NCBI GenBank assembly: GCA_963169765.1
Contig: CAUJEN010000064.1
Coordinates: forward strand, 1-64,000
Direction of reading: 5' to 3'
From: QWHO01 sp021404945
Lineage (GTDB): Bacteria; Vulcanimicrobiota; Xenobia; Xenobiales; QWHO01
DNA: 64,000 nucleotides
Below, in pieces: positions 1 through 6,992 of this stretch. Positions within the stretch are counted from its first letter, which is position 1; each line of letters opens with the position of its first letter. Below the pieces are notes generated by a model. That model worked only from the letters and a program-made list of their open reading frames with translations, was not told the origin of the DNA and did no database searches. Both the position numbers and the translations under genes were made by a program.

Positions 1-1123
1 CGGCCGCCCCCGACGGCCGCGCGCAGATCGACGCCGAGCTGCCCGAGGAGTGCGTCGAGCTCTTGGAGGACCAGCTCGCCGAGGACGGTGTCGAGCAGCT
101 GTAGGCCGAGCTGCCCGAGGACGGGGTCGAGCTCTTGGAGGCCGAGCTGCCCGAGGACGGAGTCGAGCTCTTGGAGGCCGAGCTGCCCGAGGACGGGGTC
201 GAGCTCTTGGAGCCGGAGGACTTGGAGCCGCTCGAGCTTCGAGAGGTGGACCTCGACTTGCTCCCGGACGAGCTGCTGCGACTCTTGGAAGCGGTCTTCG
301 AGCGAGTGGCCGAGCCCGAGCTGCGGGCTTTGCCTCCCGAGCTTGGACGCGTGCGAGTACGAGACTTGGAGCCGGAGCTCGAGCTTGAGCCCGAGCGCCG
401 GCTGCTTGACTTCTTGCGACCCTTCCTCGAGGGAGAGGGGCGAGAGGCCGGCCGGGCCGGAGGCGAAGGAGCGCTGGGCTGCGAGGGCCGCGAGGGCTCG
501 GAAGTCTTGCTTTCGGCAGCTTTGCGCTCCCGCGAGGTGGCAACCCCGGCCAGGCCACCGGCCGCCGTTCCCTCGCCCGGCCTGGCTCCCTCGGCTCGGG
601 CCGCTCGATCGGCCGATGTGCCGACTCCGGCCAGGCCACCGGCGGCTATTCCCTGCTCGGCTGCGCCCCGATTGCCCGAGACAGCGGTGGCCGCCTGCTC
701 CGCCCTGTCGGCAGAGCTCGCCACTCCAGCCAATCCGCCTGCGGCCACTCCTCGACTGGCGGCTCTCTCGCCGCCCCGACGCGAGTCGCTGGCCGAGACC
801 CCGTTCTCCTCCCCTCCTAGAGCCGAATCCCAGGCACGGCCGACAGCCGCCGCGGGCCCTACCAGACCTGCCGCCCCCGCCCAGCCCTCCTCCAGTCGCC
901 GGCTGATATCCTGACGATTCAGGGCATCGTGCGACTTTTCTGGAGACAAAACCGGAGCCGAGCGGCCGCCCGACGACTCTTGATGGTCGGCGGAGACCGC
1001 TTTCTCTTCCGCTGCCGGTCGAGCTTCCTGCGCCCGCTGTTGCTGCAGCTCGAGCAGTCGTTCCCGGTAACGGTCACTTCTTGTTCTGTCTAACGAGTCG
1101 ATGGCTAACCTGCCCCAGCCCAC
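1..1123 (-). CDS. Ser/Lys-rich low-complexity protein (partial, C-terminus beyond the window edge)
   Basis: One reading frame stays open on the minus strand from a GTG at 1123 to the left edge, over 370 codons. I recognise no family. The N-terminal part is charged and helical, with a Glu/Gln/Arg-rich stretch near residues 18-40. The middle carries three spaced copies of a motif close to AAGGLAGV followed by a Thr/Ser and Ala-rich run. From about residue 215 it becomes Ser/Lys/Arg/Thr/Gly-rich, ending in near-tandem 12-residue repeats of the form SSTPSSGSSASK. Third codon positions are almost all G or C. A GAGGTGGGAG sequence lies 16 nt before the GTG, which is long for a Shine-Dalgarno, so the start is tentative. 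The opposite strand is also open over 135-914 as a Glu/Pro-rich frame; the minus frame is preferred because it continues past both ends of that ORF. Confidence 0.55.
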   Translation of the reverse strand, partial: MGWGRLAIDSLDRTRSDRYRERLLELQQQRAQEARPAAEEKAVSADHQESSGGRSAPVLSPEKSHDALNRQDISRRLEEGWAGAAGLVGPAAAVGRAWDSALGGEENGVSASDSRRGGERAASRGVAAGGLAGVASSADRAEQAATAVSGNRGAAEQGIAAGGLAGVGTSADRAARAEGARPGEGTAAGGLAGVATSRERKAAESKTSEPSRPSQPSAPSPPARPASRPSPSRKGRKKSSSRRSGSSSSSGSKSRTRTRPSSGGKARSSGSATRSKTASKSRSSSSGSKSRSTSRSSSGSKSSGSKSSTPSSGSSASKSSTPSSGSSASKSSTPSSGSSAYSCSTPSSASWSSKSSTHSSGSSASICARPSGAA

Positions 1124-1340
1124 GAGATGGGCAAGAAATCTCCCACCTCAGAGTACCAAGTCCAGCCCCCCGGTTTGTGACTGGCTTGTTACAAAATTGA
1201 TCCCCCGTGAACTTGTTGTTAACAATTGTAACAGACTTGTTAAACTTTGACGAGAAGAGATCGCCGGATCGGCAACACCCGGTCAACACCCTGGAGCGAT
1301 GGGAAGCTTAAGATGTCAGCGGGACAGAGAGGGAGGCCTC
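1124..1340. promoter_or_regulatory. AT-rich intergenic region with palindrome, divergent promoters likely
   Basis: This gap separates two divergent genes and contains a sharp AT-rich island (about 1185-1250). It holds the near-palindrome GTTAACAATTGTAAC at 1218-1232, with the perfect core ACAATTGT at 1222-1229. Three variants of CTTGTTA occur around it. No convincing -35/-10 pair could be fixed. An operator function is inference. Confidence 0.35.
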
Positions 1341-2588
1341 GTGCACATCTCGGCTACGTCTGGACTGTTGCCAAACATTTTCAAGCCACTTCAGTGGTTC
1401 TCAGCGCCTGTACGGGCGATTGCCGAGCCTCAGGACGACTTTTCACCGTCTAACTGCTTGCACCGGCTGGAAGTGAGCGAGGATAAGGCCGAGGAGAAGC
1501 GCCTGCTCGACCACATCATCCAGGTTCCCAACCTTGCTCCCGATGCGGCCGCCGTCTTGCGCCGCGACCTGGAGGCGTTTCCGGTTCCCCTGTTGCGATT
1601 GCTGGCGGCCGACGATCTGCTGGTCGTCGGCATGCGCGCGGGACAGACCCTGGCAGACACTCCTCGCCTTCCCACCGTCAAGCCGTCGGAGTATCGAGGG
1701 CACGTCCAACTGGCCCGCACTCTGACCGAGGAGTGCCTCGCACGCCAGGGTGACCAGAAAGCACGGCGCATCCAGGAGCGGGTGACGGCAGGAGAGGACC
1801 CGGTCTACGTGGAGGCCATGGAGAATCACTGGTGGGCCCGATCTCTCCAAGAAGATCTCTCGCAGCGCCTGGTGGGGGCGGGCATCGGCTTCTCCGTCGA
1901 AATCAAACGAGACCCTTTCAGCGTCTCGGAGCTTGCTGCCCAGCGTCAGGTTGGCCCCGACGACCTGGACGAGTGGAGCGAGACCTTCGCCCGACTCAAC
2001 GAGGGTCTGATCAGCGAACAAGGCAGGCAGCTCACCGCCACTCAGGGGGTCGTCTTGATCCCTTACGCCTATTACCTGGGGCGGGCGGTCTCGGAGGTTA
2101 CCCTCAAACAGGCCCTGGAGTATAAAGCCCAGCGCGCCAGAGACGCAATGGGAATCCACAACTACGACGAGCGTATGATCACCCTTTATGAGGACTACCT
2201 GCGCGACCCGGCCCCGGAGGCGGGCCACCATCGCGTTTGCATCCACGAAACCGGGCACGCCCTCGACCATGCCCTGGAACGAGTCCTGAGCATCCCGGGA
2301 CTGGGCGCCGAGCACCGAGCCACGGTGGACCGCCTGTATGCCGAGGACCTTCAGTTGCTCAAGCAGGGGCAGGACCGCTTCACCAGCGCACGCGCCAAAG
2401 ATAACGTACGGGAGTACTTCGCCGAAGCGGTGGAGGCCTACCTCACCGTCCCCATGAGCGACGGACAGGATTTTTACAAGCCCACCAACAACCGAATCGA
2501 GCTCCAACGCTTGAATCCAGCCCTGTATGCCTACCTGGACCGTATCTTCCACCTGGACATCCCGCCGGACGTCAAGCTGGCCGAATAA
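1341..2588 (+). CDS. Putative zinc metallopeptidase with HETGH motif (ATLF/lethal-factor-like zincin)
   Basis: The protein of 415 residues carries HETGH at residues 302-306, the HExxH signature of zincins. About 60 residues later a helix with the pattern YFAEAVEAYL could supply the third, glutamate zinc ligand, as in the anthrax lethal factor C-terminal (ATLF) family. The first 300 residues are helical and unassigned. I chose GTG at 1341 because GAGGGAGG sits 6 nt upstream; an ATG at 1299 in the same frame has poorly spaced signals. No signal peptide or membrane segment is visible from either start, so the protein may be cytoplasmic or exported by another route. It is monocistronic, followed by a LexA-type box. 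The peptidase fold is well supported by the motif; the substrate is unknown. Confidence 0.75.
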   Translation: MHISATSGLLPNIFKPLQWFSAPVRAIAEPQDDFSPSNCLHRLEVSEDKAEEKRLLDHIIQVPNLAPDAAAVLRRDLEAFPVPLLRLLAADDLLVVGMRAGQTLADTPRLPTVKPSEYRGHVQLARTLTEECLARQGDQKARRIQERVTAGEDPVYVEAMENHWWARSLQEDLSQRLVGAGIGFSVEIKRDPFSVSELAAQRQVGPDDLDEWSETFARLNEGLISEQGRQLTATQGVVLIPYAYYLGRAVSEVTLKQALEYKAQRARDAMGIHNYDERMITLYEDYLRDPAPEAGHHRVCIHETGHALDHALERVLSIPGLGAEHRATVDRLYAEDLQLLKQGQDRFTSARAKDNVREYFAEAVEAYLTVPMSDGQDFYKPTNNRIELQRLNPALYAYLDRIFHLDIPPDVKLAE

Positions 2589-2589
2589 T

Positions 2590-2603
2590 CGAACATTTGT
2601 TCG
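2590..2603. promoter_or_regulatory. LexA (SOS) box, Gram-positive/actinobacterial type
   Basis: CGAACATTTGTTCG fits CGAACRNNYGTTCG, the LexA operator consensus of Bacillus and actinobacteria, at every defined position and is a perfect inverted repeat. It starts 2 nt after the TAA of the metallopeptidase gene and lies 130 bp before the small gene at 2733. TATACT (2652-2657) and GATAAT (2675-2680) downstream are possible -10 elements. Confidence 0.6.
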
Positions 2604-2732
2604 AAATTATTGCCTGGTAGGAATATCTCACCACCAGCGCACGACTATCCCTATACTTCCGGGCAATTTTGAGGGATAATCTTTTCAGGAACTTATCAGG
2701 AGTTTGTGCGGTTATAGAAGTGGGAGGCCAGC

Positions 2733-2951
2733 ATGTTGAGAACCCGCAGAACCCGCACCGTCTCCATCGGGACCGGGCGAGTCAGACTCGAAGGATCAGG
2801 AACGGTGCGCATCGACTGGACCGAGCCCTCCGGCACCTACGGAGGTTACGCTGGTTTTGACGCCGGCTACTGCGAGACGCACGCCGTAGGTTTCTCGCTT
2901 CCGCCCGCCGGTGACTGGGAGGATGAGGACGAAGAAGACGACGACTTCTAG
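2733..2951 (+). CDS. Small acidic-tail hypothetical protein
   Basis: A 72-residue protein with a good Shine-Dalgarno (GGGAGG, 6 nt before the ATG). The N-terminal half is basic and strand-like, with alternating Arg, Val and Thr. A central Gly/Tyr-rich stretch follows, and the last 12 residues are almost all Asp and Glu. There is one Cys and no signal peptide or membrane segment. No family recognised. An upstream LexA-type box suggests, but does not prove, DNA-damage control. A strong bidirectional hairpin follows 86 bp after its stop. Confidence 0.55.
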   Translation: MLRTRRTRTVSIGTGRVRLEGSGTVRIDWTEPSGTYGGYAGFDAGYCETHAVGFSLPPAGDWEDEDEEDDDF

Positions 2952-3036
2952 TCTGATAGAATGTCGGAGCCGGAAACTACCTTCTTCATTGACACAGTTT
3001 TCCGGCTGCGCGACGCCCAACATCGTGTGCTAGACC

Positions 3037-3078
3037 GAATGAGAAAGCCGCCCGGAGCACCGGGCGGCTTTCTCATTC
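3037..3078. terminator. Bidirectional terminator between convergent genes
   Basis: A perfect 19-bp inverted repeat (3037-3055 with 3060-3078) around a 4-nt loop AGCA, rich in GC at the apex with AAAG/CTTT flanks. It lies between the convergent genes ending at 2951 and 3090. A second, imperfect 11-bp hairpin (2968-2978 with 2996-3007) precedes it. Confidence 0.75.
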
Positions 3079-3089
3079 AGGCGAGAAGC

Positions 3090-3986
3090 TCAGTTCGAGT
3101 CGGACTTCAAAGCCTCGTTGGTGAAGTCCCACCAGTCCTTCACGGCTTCGCCGGTCTTCTCCACCGAAGCGCCCAGACCGTTCTGGTAGCCTTCCTTGGC
3201 GCCGACGGCGAGGCCGTAGAGGGCTCCGCCAACGGCACCCAGAGGAGCGGCCAGCACGGCGGCCGGGGGCACGAGGATCGAGCAGGTGACCTTCTGCACC
3301 GGGCCCATGTCGCTCTTCCAGATCTCCTGGTAGGCCCTGACCACGCCGCGAGGGGTCTTCACCAGTGTCACCGCGCCAACGCCCACGCCGTCGATCACGG
3401 CGCCAGCGGCGCCGCCCACCAGGGCCTTGCCACCTTCGATCAGCTTGATATCGAAGGGCTCCTCACCCGGCTCGAGGGGCTCGGCCTCGTACTTGCGCAG
3501 CTCTTCCAGGAGCTTGCCGGAAAGCTCATTGTGGAAGGTCTTGACATCCTTGCCGCACTCTTTGGCTGCGCTTCCGACGCCATTCTCGACACCCTCCTGG
3601 AAGCCATGGAACAGCCCGTAGCCGGCCGAGCCCAGGGCAACCAGTACCGGGGTGGCGACGGCTGCGGCGGGCAGCAGAAGGCCAATGGTGGTCTTCAGCA
3701 CGGGACCGATCTGCTCGGTGTTCCAGAGCGCCTTGTAGCTCTGGTAGAGGGTTTCGGGCATGCGATAGAGCGAGGAGGCGGTGTTTCCAACCGTCTCAAT
3801 GCCCGCGCCCACGACAGCGCCGGCCAGGCCGGAGACGGCCTGTCCGATGGTCCAGTCCTTCTCGCCTTCCTCGGGAGGAGCGTCAGGAGGAGCCTCAGGC
3901 GGAGCTGTGGGCGGTTGTTGAGGGGCCGAGTTGGCACGAGAGATCGTGCTGGCAAAAGACGGAAATGCAGTGGTGGCAGATAACAT
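3090..3986 (-). CDS. Gly/Ala-rich protein with an internal ~100-residue duplication
   Basis: 298 residues. The N-terminus is Pro/Ala-rich with a short PPEAPPDAPP linker. The rest is two related units of about 100 residues. Each has a Gly/Ala-rich hydrophobic helix, a YQ-x-x-W stretch, the motif (I/M)GPV-x-K followed by a Pro-containing hydrophobic segment, then a Gly-rich hairpin ending in (F/Y)xxG(V/L)xN(G/L). The hydrophobic Gly-rich segments suggest membrane association, as in small Gly-zipper proteins. No recognised family and no clear signal peptide. The ATG is preceded by GGGGAAAAA. It is the only gene on this strand between 1123 and 5782 and is divergent from the secreted-protein gene at 4211. 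Confidence 0.75.
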   Translation of the reverse strand: MLSATTAFPSFASTISRANSAPQQPPTAPPEAPPDAPPEEGEKDWTIGQAVSGLAGAVVGAGIETVGNTASSLYRMPETLYQSYKALWNTEQIGPVLKTTIGLLLPAAAVATPVLVALGSAGYGLFHGFQEGVENGVGSAAKECGKDVKTFHNELSGKLLEELRKYEAEPLEPGEEPFDIKLIEGGKALVGGAAGAVIDGVGVGAVTLVKTPRGVVRAYQEIWKSDMGPVQKVTCSILVPPAAVLAAPLGAVGGALYGLAVGAKEGYQNGLGASVEKTGEAVKDWWDFTNEALKSDSN

Positions 3987-4047
3987 GTTTATTTTTCCCC
4001 ATTTCTTTGTGTTGTCCCCTGGAGTCCAGCGTATATTACGCCAACGC

Positions 4048-4186
4048 GAGCGGGGGCTGGTTACGAGCCTGTTAACCCAGGTTTCGAGGGTGTTAACCTC
4101 ACGACCGGACAGGGAGGGAATGGACCAACAAGAGCGGGGGCCGGTTTCGAGGGTGTTAACCGCACGACCGGACAGGGAGGGAATGG
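4048..4186 (+). repeat. Direct repeats upstream of the 4211 gene
   Basis: A 44-bp sequence occurs at 4080-4123 and again at 4143-4186 with a single mismatch. A shorter relative, GAGCGGGGGC plus the following 20 nt ending in GTTAACC, occurs at about 4048-4077 and 4132-4161. GTGTTAACC or CTGTTAACC is thus present three times. The repeats end 25 bp before the ATG at 4211. They could be a duplicated operator or promoter, or simply a small tandem duplication. Confidence 0.7.
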
Positions 4187-4210
4187 TGTCGGGCGCAAGA
4201 ATCGGCCCTG

Positions 4211-5353
4211 ATGCGCAGACTGCTCCTTCTCTCGCTCGCCCTCGTGGCGCTCTTGCCCCTTGCCAGCTCGTCCCAGGCCCCCTCGGCCTGGATTGCGGTC
4301 CCCCCGCCCAAAGAGCAGATCGGCATCTACGTGGCCCCCAACCTGGCCGTGGTGGGGGACCGACTGCACCTGATTTTTGCTGGCACCAATCCCAAGGCCA
4401 TCCACCCTGAGGTCATGCAATGCTGGCGTTCGGAGAACGACGAGAACTGGTCGGAGGTGCGAGCACCTTTCTTCGGCCTGGACCTGGGCCGAGTGCGCAA
4501 CGTGGCCGTCGGGACCACGCGCTACGCGATGGCCATGGTGTTCCAGCGCCAGTTGACTCAAGGTGAGCGGGCTTTTGAGATCGACTTCACCCTGACTGCC
4601 GACAACGGGTGGGAGTGGCTCCAGCCGATCCTGGTGGACAGCTTTGTATCAGAATCCCCCCGAGGCACTTCGATCGCGGTCGCTGGGCGCGAGTATGCCA
4701 AGAAGACCGAGTTCGCCGCCGCCTGGGGCACCGAAGGCAACGGCGTCAAAGCTGCCCTCATCAGCCTGCGAGATTCCGTGCGCGCCCCGGCCAAGAGCGT
4801 GGGCTACCATTCGGCGCTTTCTGATAAGGTGATGATCGGCGGGCACTCCAAGGGGGGCTTCGGAGTGGTCTGGTCCGACAGCAACGGGCTGCGCTCGGTG
4901 CAGCTCAAGGCCATCAGCGGCGAGGCCGGCAAGCCGATGACGCTGGTCAACAAGGATGTGCAGAACAACTTCGCCGTGGGGGCTCGCCCCCGGGGCGGGC
5001 TGGGATTGATCACCAACCTGGGCCAGGAGAGCTATCTATTCGGCTGGGACAACGGCGAGTGGAAGCGCCAGGCCTCTCCGACGCCCCCGGCCAGCACGCC
5101 TCCCCCCGTGCCGGGCCCCAATCCGGCCTGCACGCTCGACCGCGAGGACAAGATGCACGTGATCTATCAGCCCACCGGCACCAGTGACGTGATGTATGTC
5201 AACGACCGTAGCGGCGGTTGGAGCTCGCCGGAGAAGGTCTTCACCATGCGATCAAGCGGTGCTCCCTACACCATCGCCTGTACCGAAAGCTTCGTGTGGG
5301 CTGCCTACGCCCATGGCACCCATATCGCCATCGCCAAAAGACCGATCAAGTGA
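4211..5353 (+). CDS. Secreted protein, possible beta-propeller fold
   Basis: 380 residues with a typical signal peptide: two Arg, a Leu/Ala-rich core to about residue 20, then a Ser/Ala site. The mature part is strand-rich with recurring Trp, Gly-x-D and S-x-D motifs reminiscent of sialidase-like or other beta-propellers, and a Pro-rich linker near residues 290-302. No catalytic motif is recognised. No Shine-Dalgarno lies upstream; the region holds the 44-bp direct repeats. The stop overlaps the GTG of the DUF523 gene (GTGA), so the two are coupled. Confidence 0.75.
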   Translation: MRRLLLLSLALVALLPLASSSQAPSAWIAVPPPKEQIGIYVAPNLAVVGDRLHLIFAGTNPKAIHPEVMQCWRSENDENWSEVRAPFFGLDLGRVRNVAVGTTRYAMAMVFQRQLTQGERAFEIDFTLTADNGWEWLQPILVDSFVSESPRGTSIAVAGREYAKKTEFAAAWGTEGNGVKAALISLRDSVRAPAKSVGYHSALSDKVMIGGHSKGGFGVVWSDSNGLRSVQLKAISGEAGKPMTLVNKDVQNNFAVGARPRGGLGLITNLGQESYLFGWDNGEWKRQASPTPPASTPPPVPGPNPACTLDREDKMHVIYQPTGTSDVMYVNDRSGGWSSPEKVFTMRSSGAPYTIACTESFVWAAYAHGTHIAIAKRPIK

Positions 5354-5868
5354 GCAAACCAGAACCTCTTGCAGTTTCTGCCTGCCTGGCCGGGGTCCGC
5401 TGCCGCTACGACGGTGGCTCCAGGCCCCACTCGGTGGTCCAGGAGTTGATCGCCCGCGGAGAGGACGTGGTGCTGATCTGCCCCGAGGAGCTGGGCGGGT
5501 TGGGCACTCCCCGCCCCCGGGCTGCTCTGGAGGGCGGGGACGGCGAGGCGGTCTGGCAGGGGCAGGCGCGGGTGATGGACGAGCACGGTAAGGACGTGAC
5601 CGAGGCCTTCTGCCAGGGCGCCCGGGCGGCATTCAAGCGGGCAGTGGAGTCCGGAGCCCGGCGGGCGGTGCTCAAGCAGCACAGTCCCTCCTGTGGTTGC
5701 CACAGCTCGCGACAGGGAGGGGACGGGGTGACGGCGGCCCTGTTTCGCCGCCACGGACTCGTTCTTTGCACCGAGGAGGACTTACTCGTGCCGGAGAGCC
5801 TCGATGGGATCGAGGCGGGAAGCCTGCACGGCCGGGTAGAAACCGAAGAAGATCCCCACCAGCACTGA
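5350..5868 (+). CDS. DUF523 family protein
   Basis: 172 residues starting at a GTG that overlaps the preceding stop. The N-terminal motif VSACLAGVRCRYDGG and the internal SPSCG with C-x-C-like cysteines are the hallmarks of DUF523, a family of about 150 residues with no firm function. The family region ends near residue 145 (RHGLVLCTEEDL). The last 27 residues run antisense into the end of the convergent ABC permease gene, overlapping it by 87 bp, so they may be an extension without function. Confidence 0.85.
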   Translation: MSKPEPLAVSACLAGVRCRYDGGSRPHSVVQELIARGEDVVLICPEELGGLGTPRPRAALEGGDGEAVWQGQARVMDEHGKDVTEAFCQGARAAFKRAVESGARRAVLKQHSPSCGCHSSRQGGDGVTAALFRRHGLVLCTEEDLLVPESLDGIEAGSLHGRVETEEDPHQH

Positions 5869-6981
5869 GAACCCGAAGCTGATGGCCACCGAGACGGTGC
5901 TCACCCCGGCCGGGCGTTGGAAGACGTCGGCCAGGAGGTAGGAGACGCCCACTCCCAGGGCAATTCCCAGCGTTCCACCCGCCACCGACAGGACTACCGC
6001 CTCCACCAGGAACTGCGTCATCACGTCCCGAGCCCGGGCTCCGATGGCCATGCGGATGCCGATCTCGCGAATGCGCTCGGTGACCGAGACCAGCATGATG
6101 TTCATGATCCCGATCCCGCCCACCAGCAGACTGACCGAGCCGATGCTGCCGAGCAGGGTCGTGAAGACCTGGGTCGCCTCCCGGCCAGCCTTGAGGATCT
6201 CGGCCTGGTTATAAGAGTAATAGGGCTCCTCTTCCTCCTCGGGCACCCGGTGTCGCTCGCGCAAGAGCATCAACACCTGCTTTTCAGCTGCGGCCACTTG
6301 ATCGGGTCGCCTGGCCGACACGATGATCGAGCCCAGGTCGCGCCCCCACTGCAGACGGCGCTGGGCGGTGGTGTAGGGAAGGAGCACCATGTCGTCGCTC
6401 ACGCCCCCGAACCCCGCATCGCCCTTCTCAGCCATCACTCCCACGACCTCGCACGGCAGGCTGTCCAGACGCACCACCTGACCCAGTGAATCGCTCGACC
6501 CGAAGAGCTTCTCGCGCACCGTCTTGCCCAGCAGACAGACGGGCGCCGCCGACTGCACCTCGCGCTCGGAGAAGAGCCGGCCACTCTGGGCCTGCCAGTT
6601 GCGCACGGTGCAGAACTCGGGGGTGGTACCGGTGTAGCTCGTGCTCCAGTTCTGCGAGCCGAACACTACCTGCACCTTGCTGCGCACGACCGGAGCAGCA
6701 GCCAGGACGTAGGGGAGATGCTGGATGGCCTGATAATCCTCCACTGTCAGATTGCGACCCGTTCCCTGGCCGGTGCGCACGCCCCCTCGATGACCCGAGC
6801 CTGGATAAATGATAATGGTGTTCGTACCCATGCCGGCGATCTGGCTCTCTACCGCCATCTTGGCTCCCTGACCCAGGCTCAGCATGGCGATGACGGCGGC
6901 CACTCCGATGATCATCCCCAGCATGGCCAGGAACGTGCGCAGCCGCCGCCTCCACAGGGAGCGCCAGGCCAACCTGAGCAC
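5782..6981 (-). CDS. ABC transporter permease, MacB/FtsX-like, without fused ATPase
   Basis: 399 residues. An N-terminal amphipathic Arg-rich segment and TM1 (LAMLGMIIGVAAVIAML) are followed by a periplasmic MacB_PCD domain (about 45-240). Three further TM helices follow (about 275-300, 325-350, 360-380), and the protein ends in the family signature PIEALRHE. This is the permease half of a MacB-type tripartite exporter; canonical MacB has an N-terminal ATPase that is absent here. The gene starts 11 bp after the adaptor gene ends, so the pair is an operon, but no ABC ATPase gene lies in the window. Confidence 0.92.
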   Translation of the reverse strand: MLRLAWRSLWRRRLRTFLAMLGMIIGVAAVIAMLSLGQGAKMAVESQIAGMGTNTIIIYPGSGHRGGVRTGQGTGRNLTVEDYQAIQHLPYVLAAAPVVRSKVQVVFGSQNWSTSYTGTTPEFCTVRNWQAQSGRLFSEREVQSAAPVCLLGKTVREKLFGSSDSLGQVVRLDSLPCEVVGVMAEKGDAGFGGVSDDMVLLPYTTAQRRLQWGRDLGSIIVSARRPDQVAAAEKQVLMLLRERHRVPEEEEEPYYSYNQAEILKAGREATQVFTTLLGSIGSVSLLVGGIGIMNIMLVSVTERIREIGIRMAIGARARDVMTQFLVEAVVLSVAGGTLGIALGVGVSYLLADVFQRPAGVSTVSVAISFGFSVLVGIFFGFYPAVQASRLDPIEALRHE

Positions 6982-6992
6982 CAGCCAGAAAC

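Noticed and set aside
135..914. Plus-strand Glu/Pro-rich open frame of 259 codons
   Set aside because: It is the antisense of the Ser-rich minus frame, which extends beyond it on both sides. Repeats with G/C third positions keep several frames open.
2961..3983. Plus-strand ORF of 340 codons
   Set aside because: Antisense to the duplicated Gly-rich gene at 3090-3986, no Shine-Dalgarno, and it passes through the bidirectional terminator.
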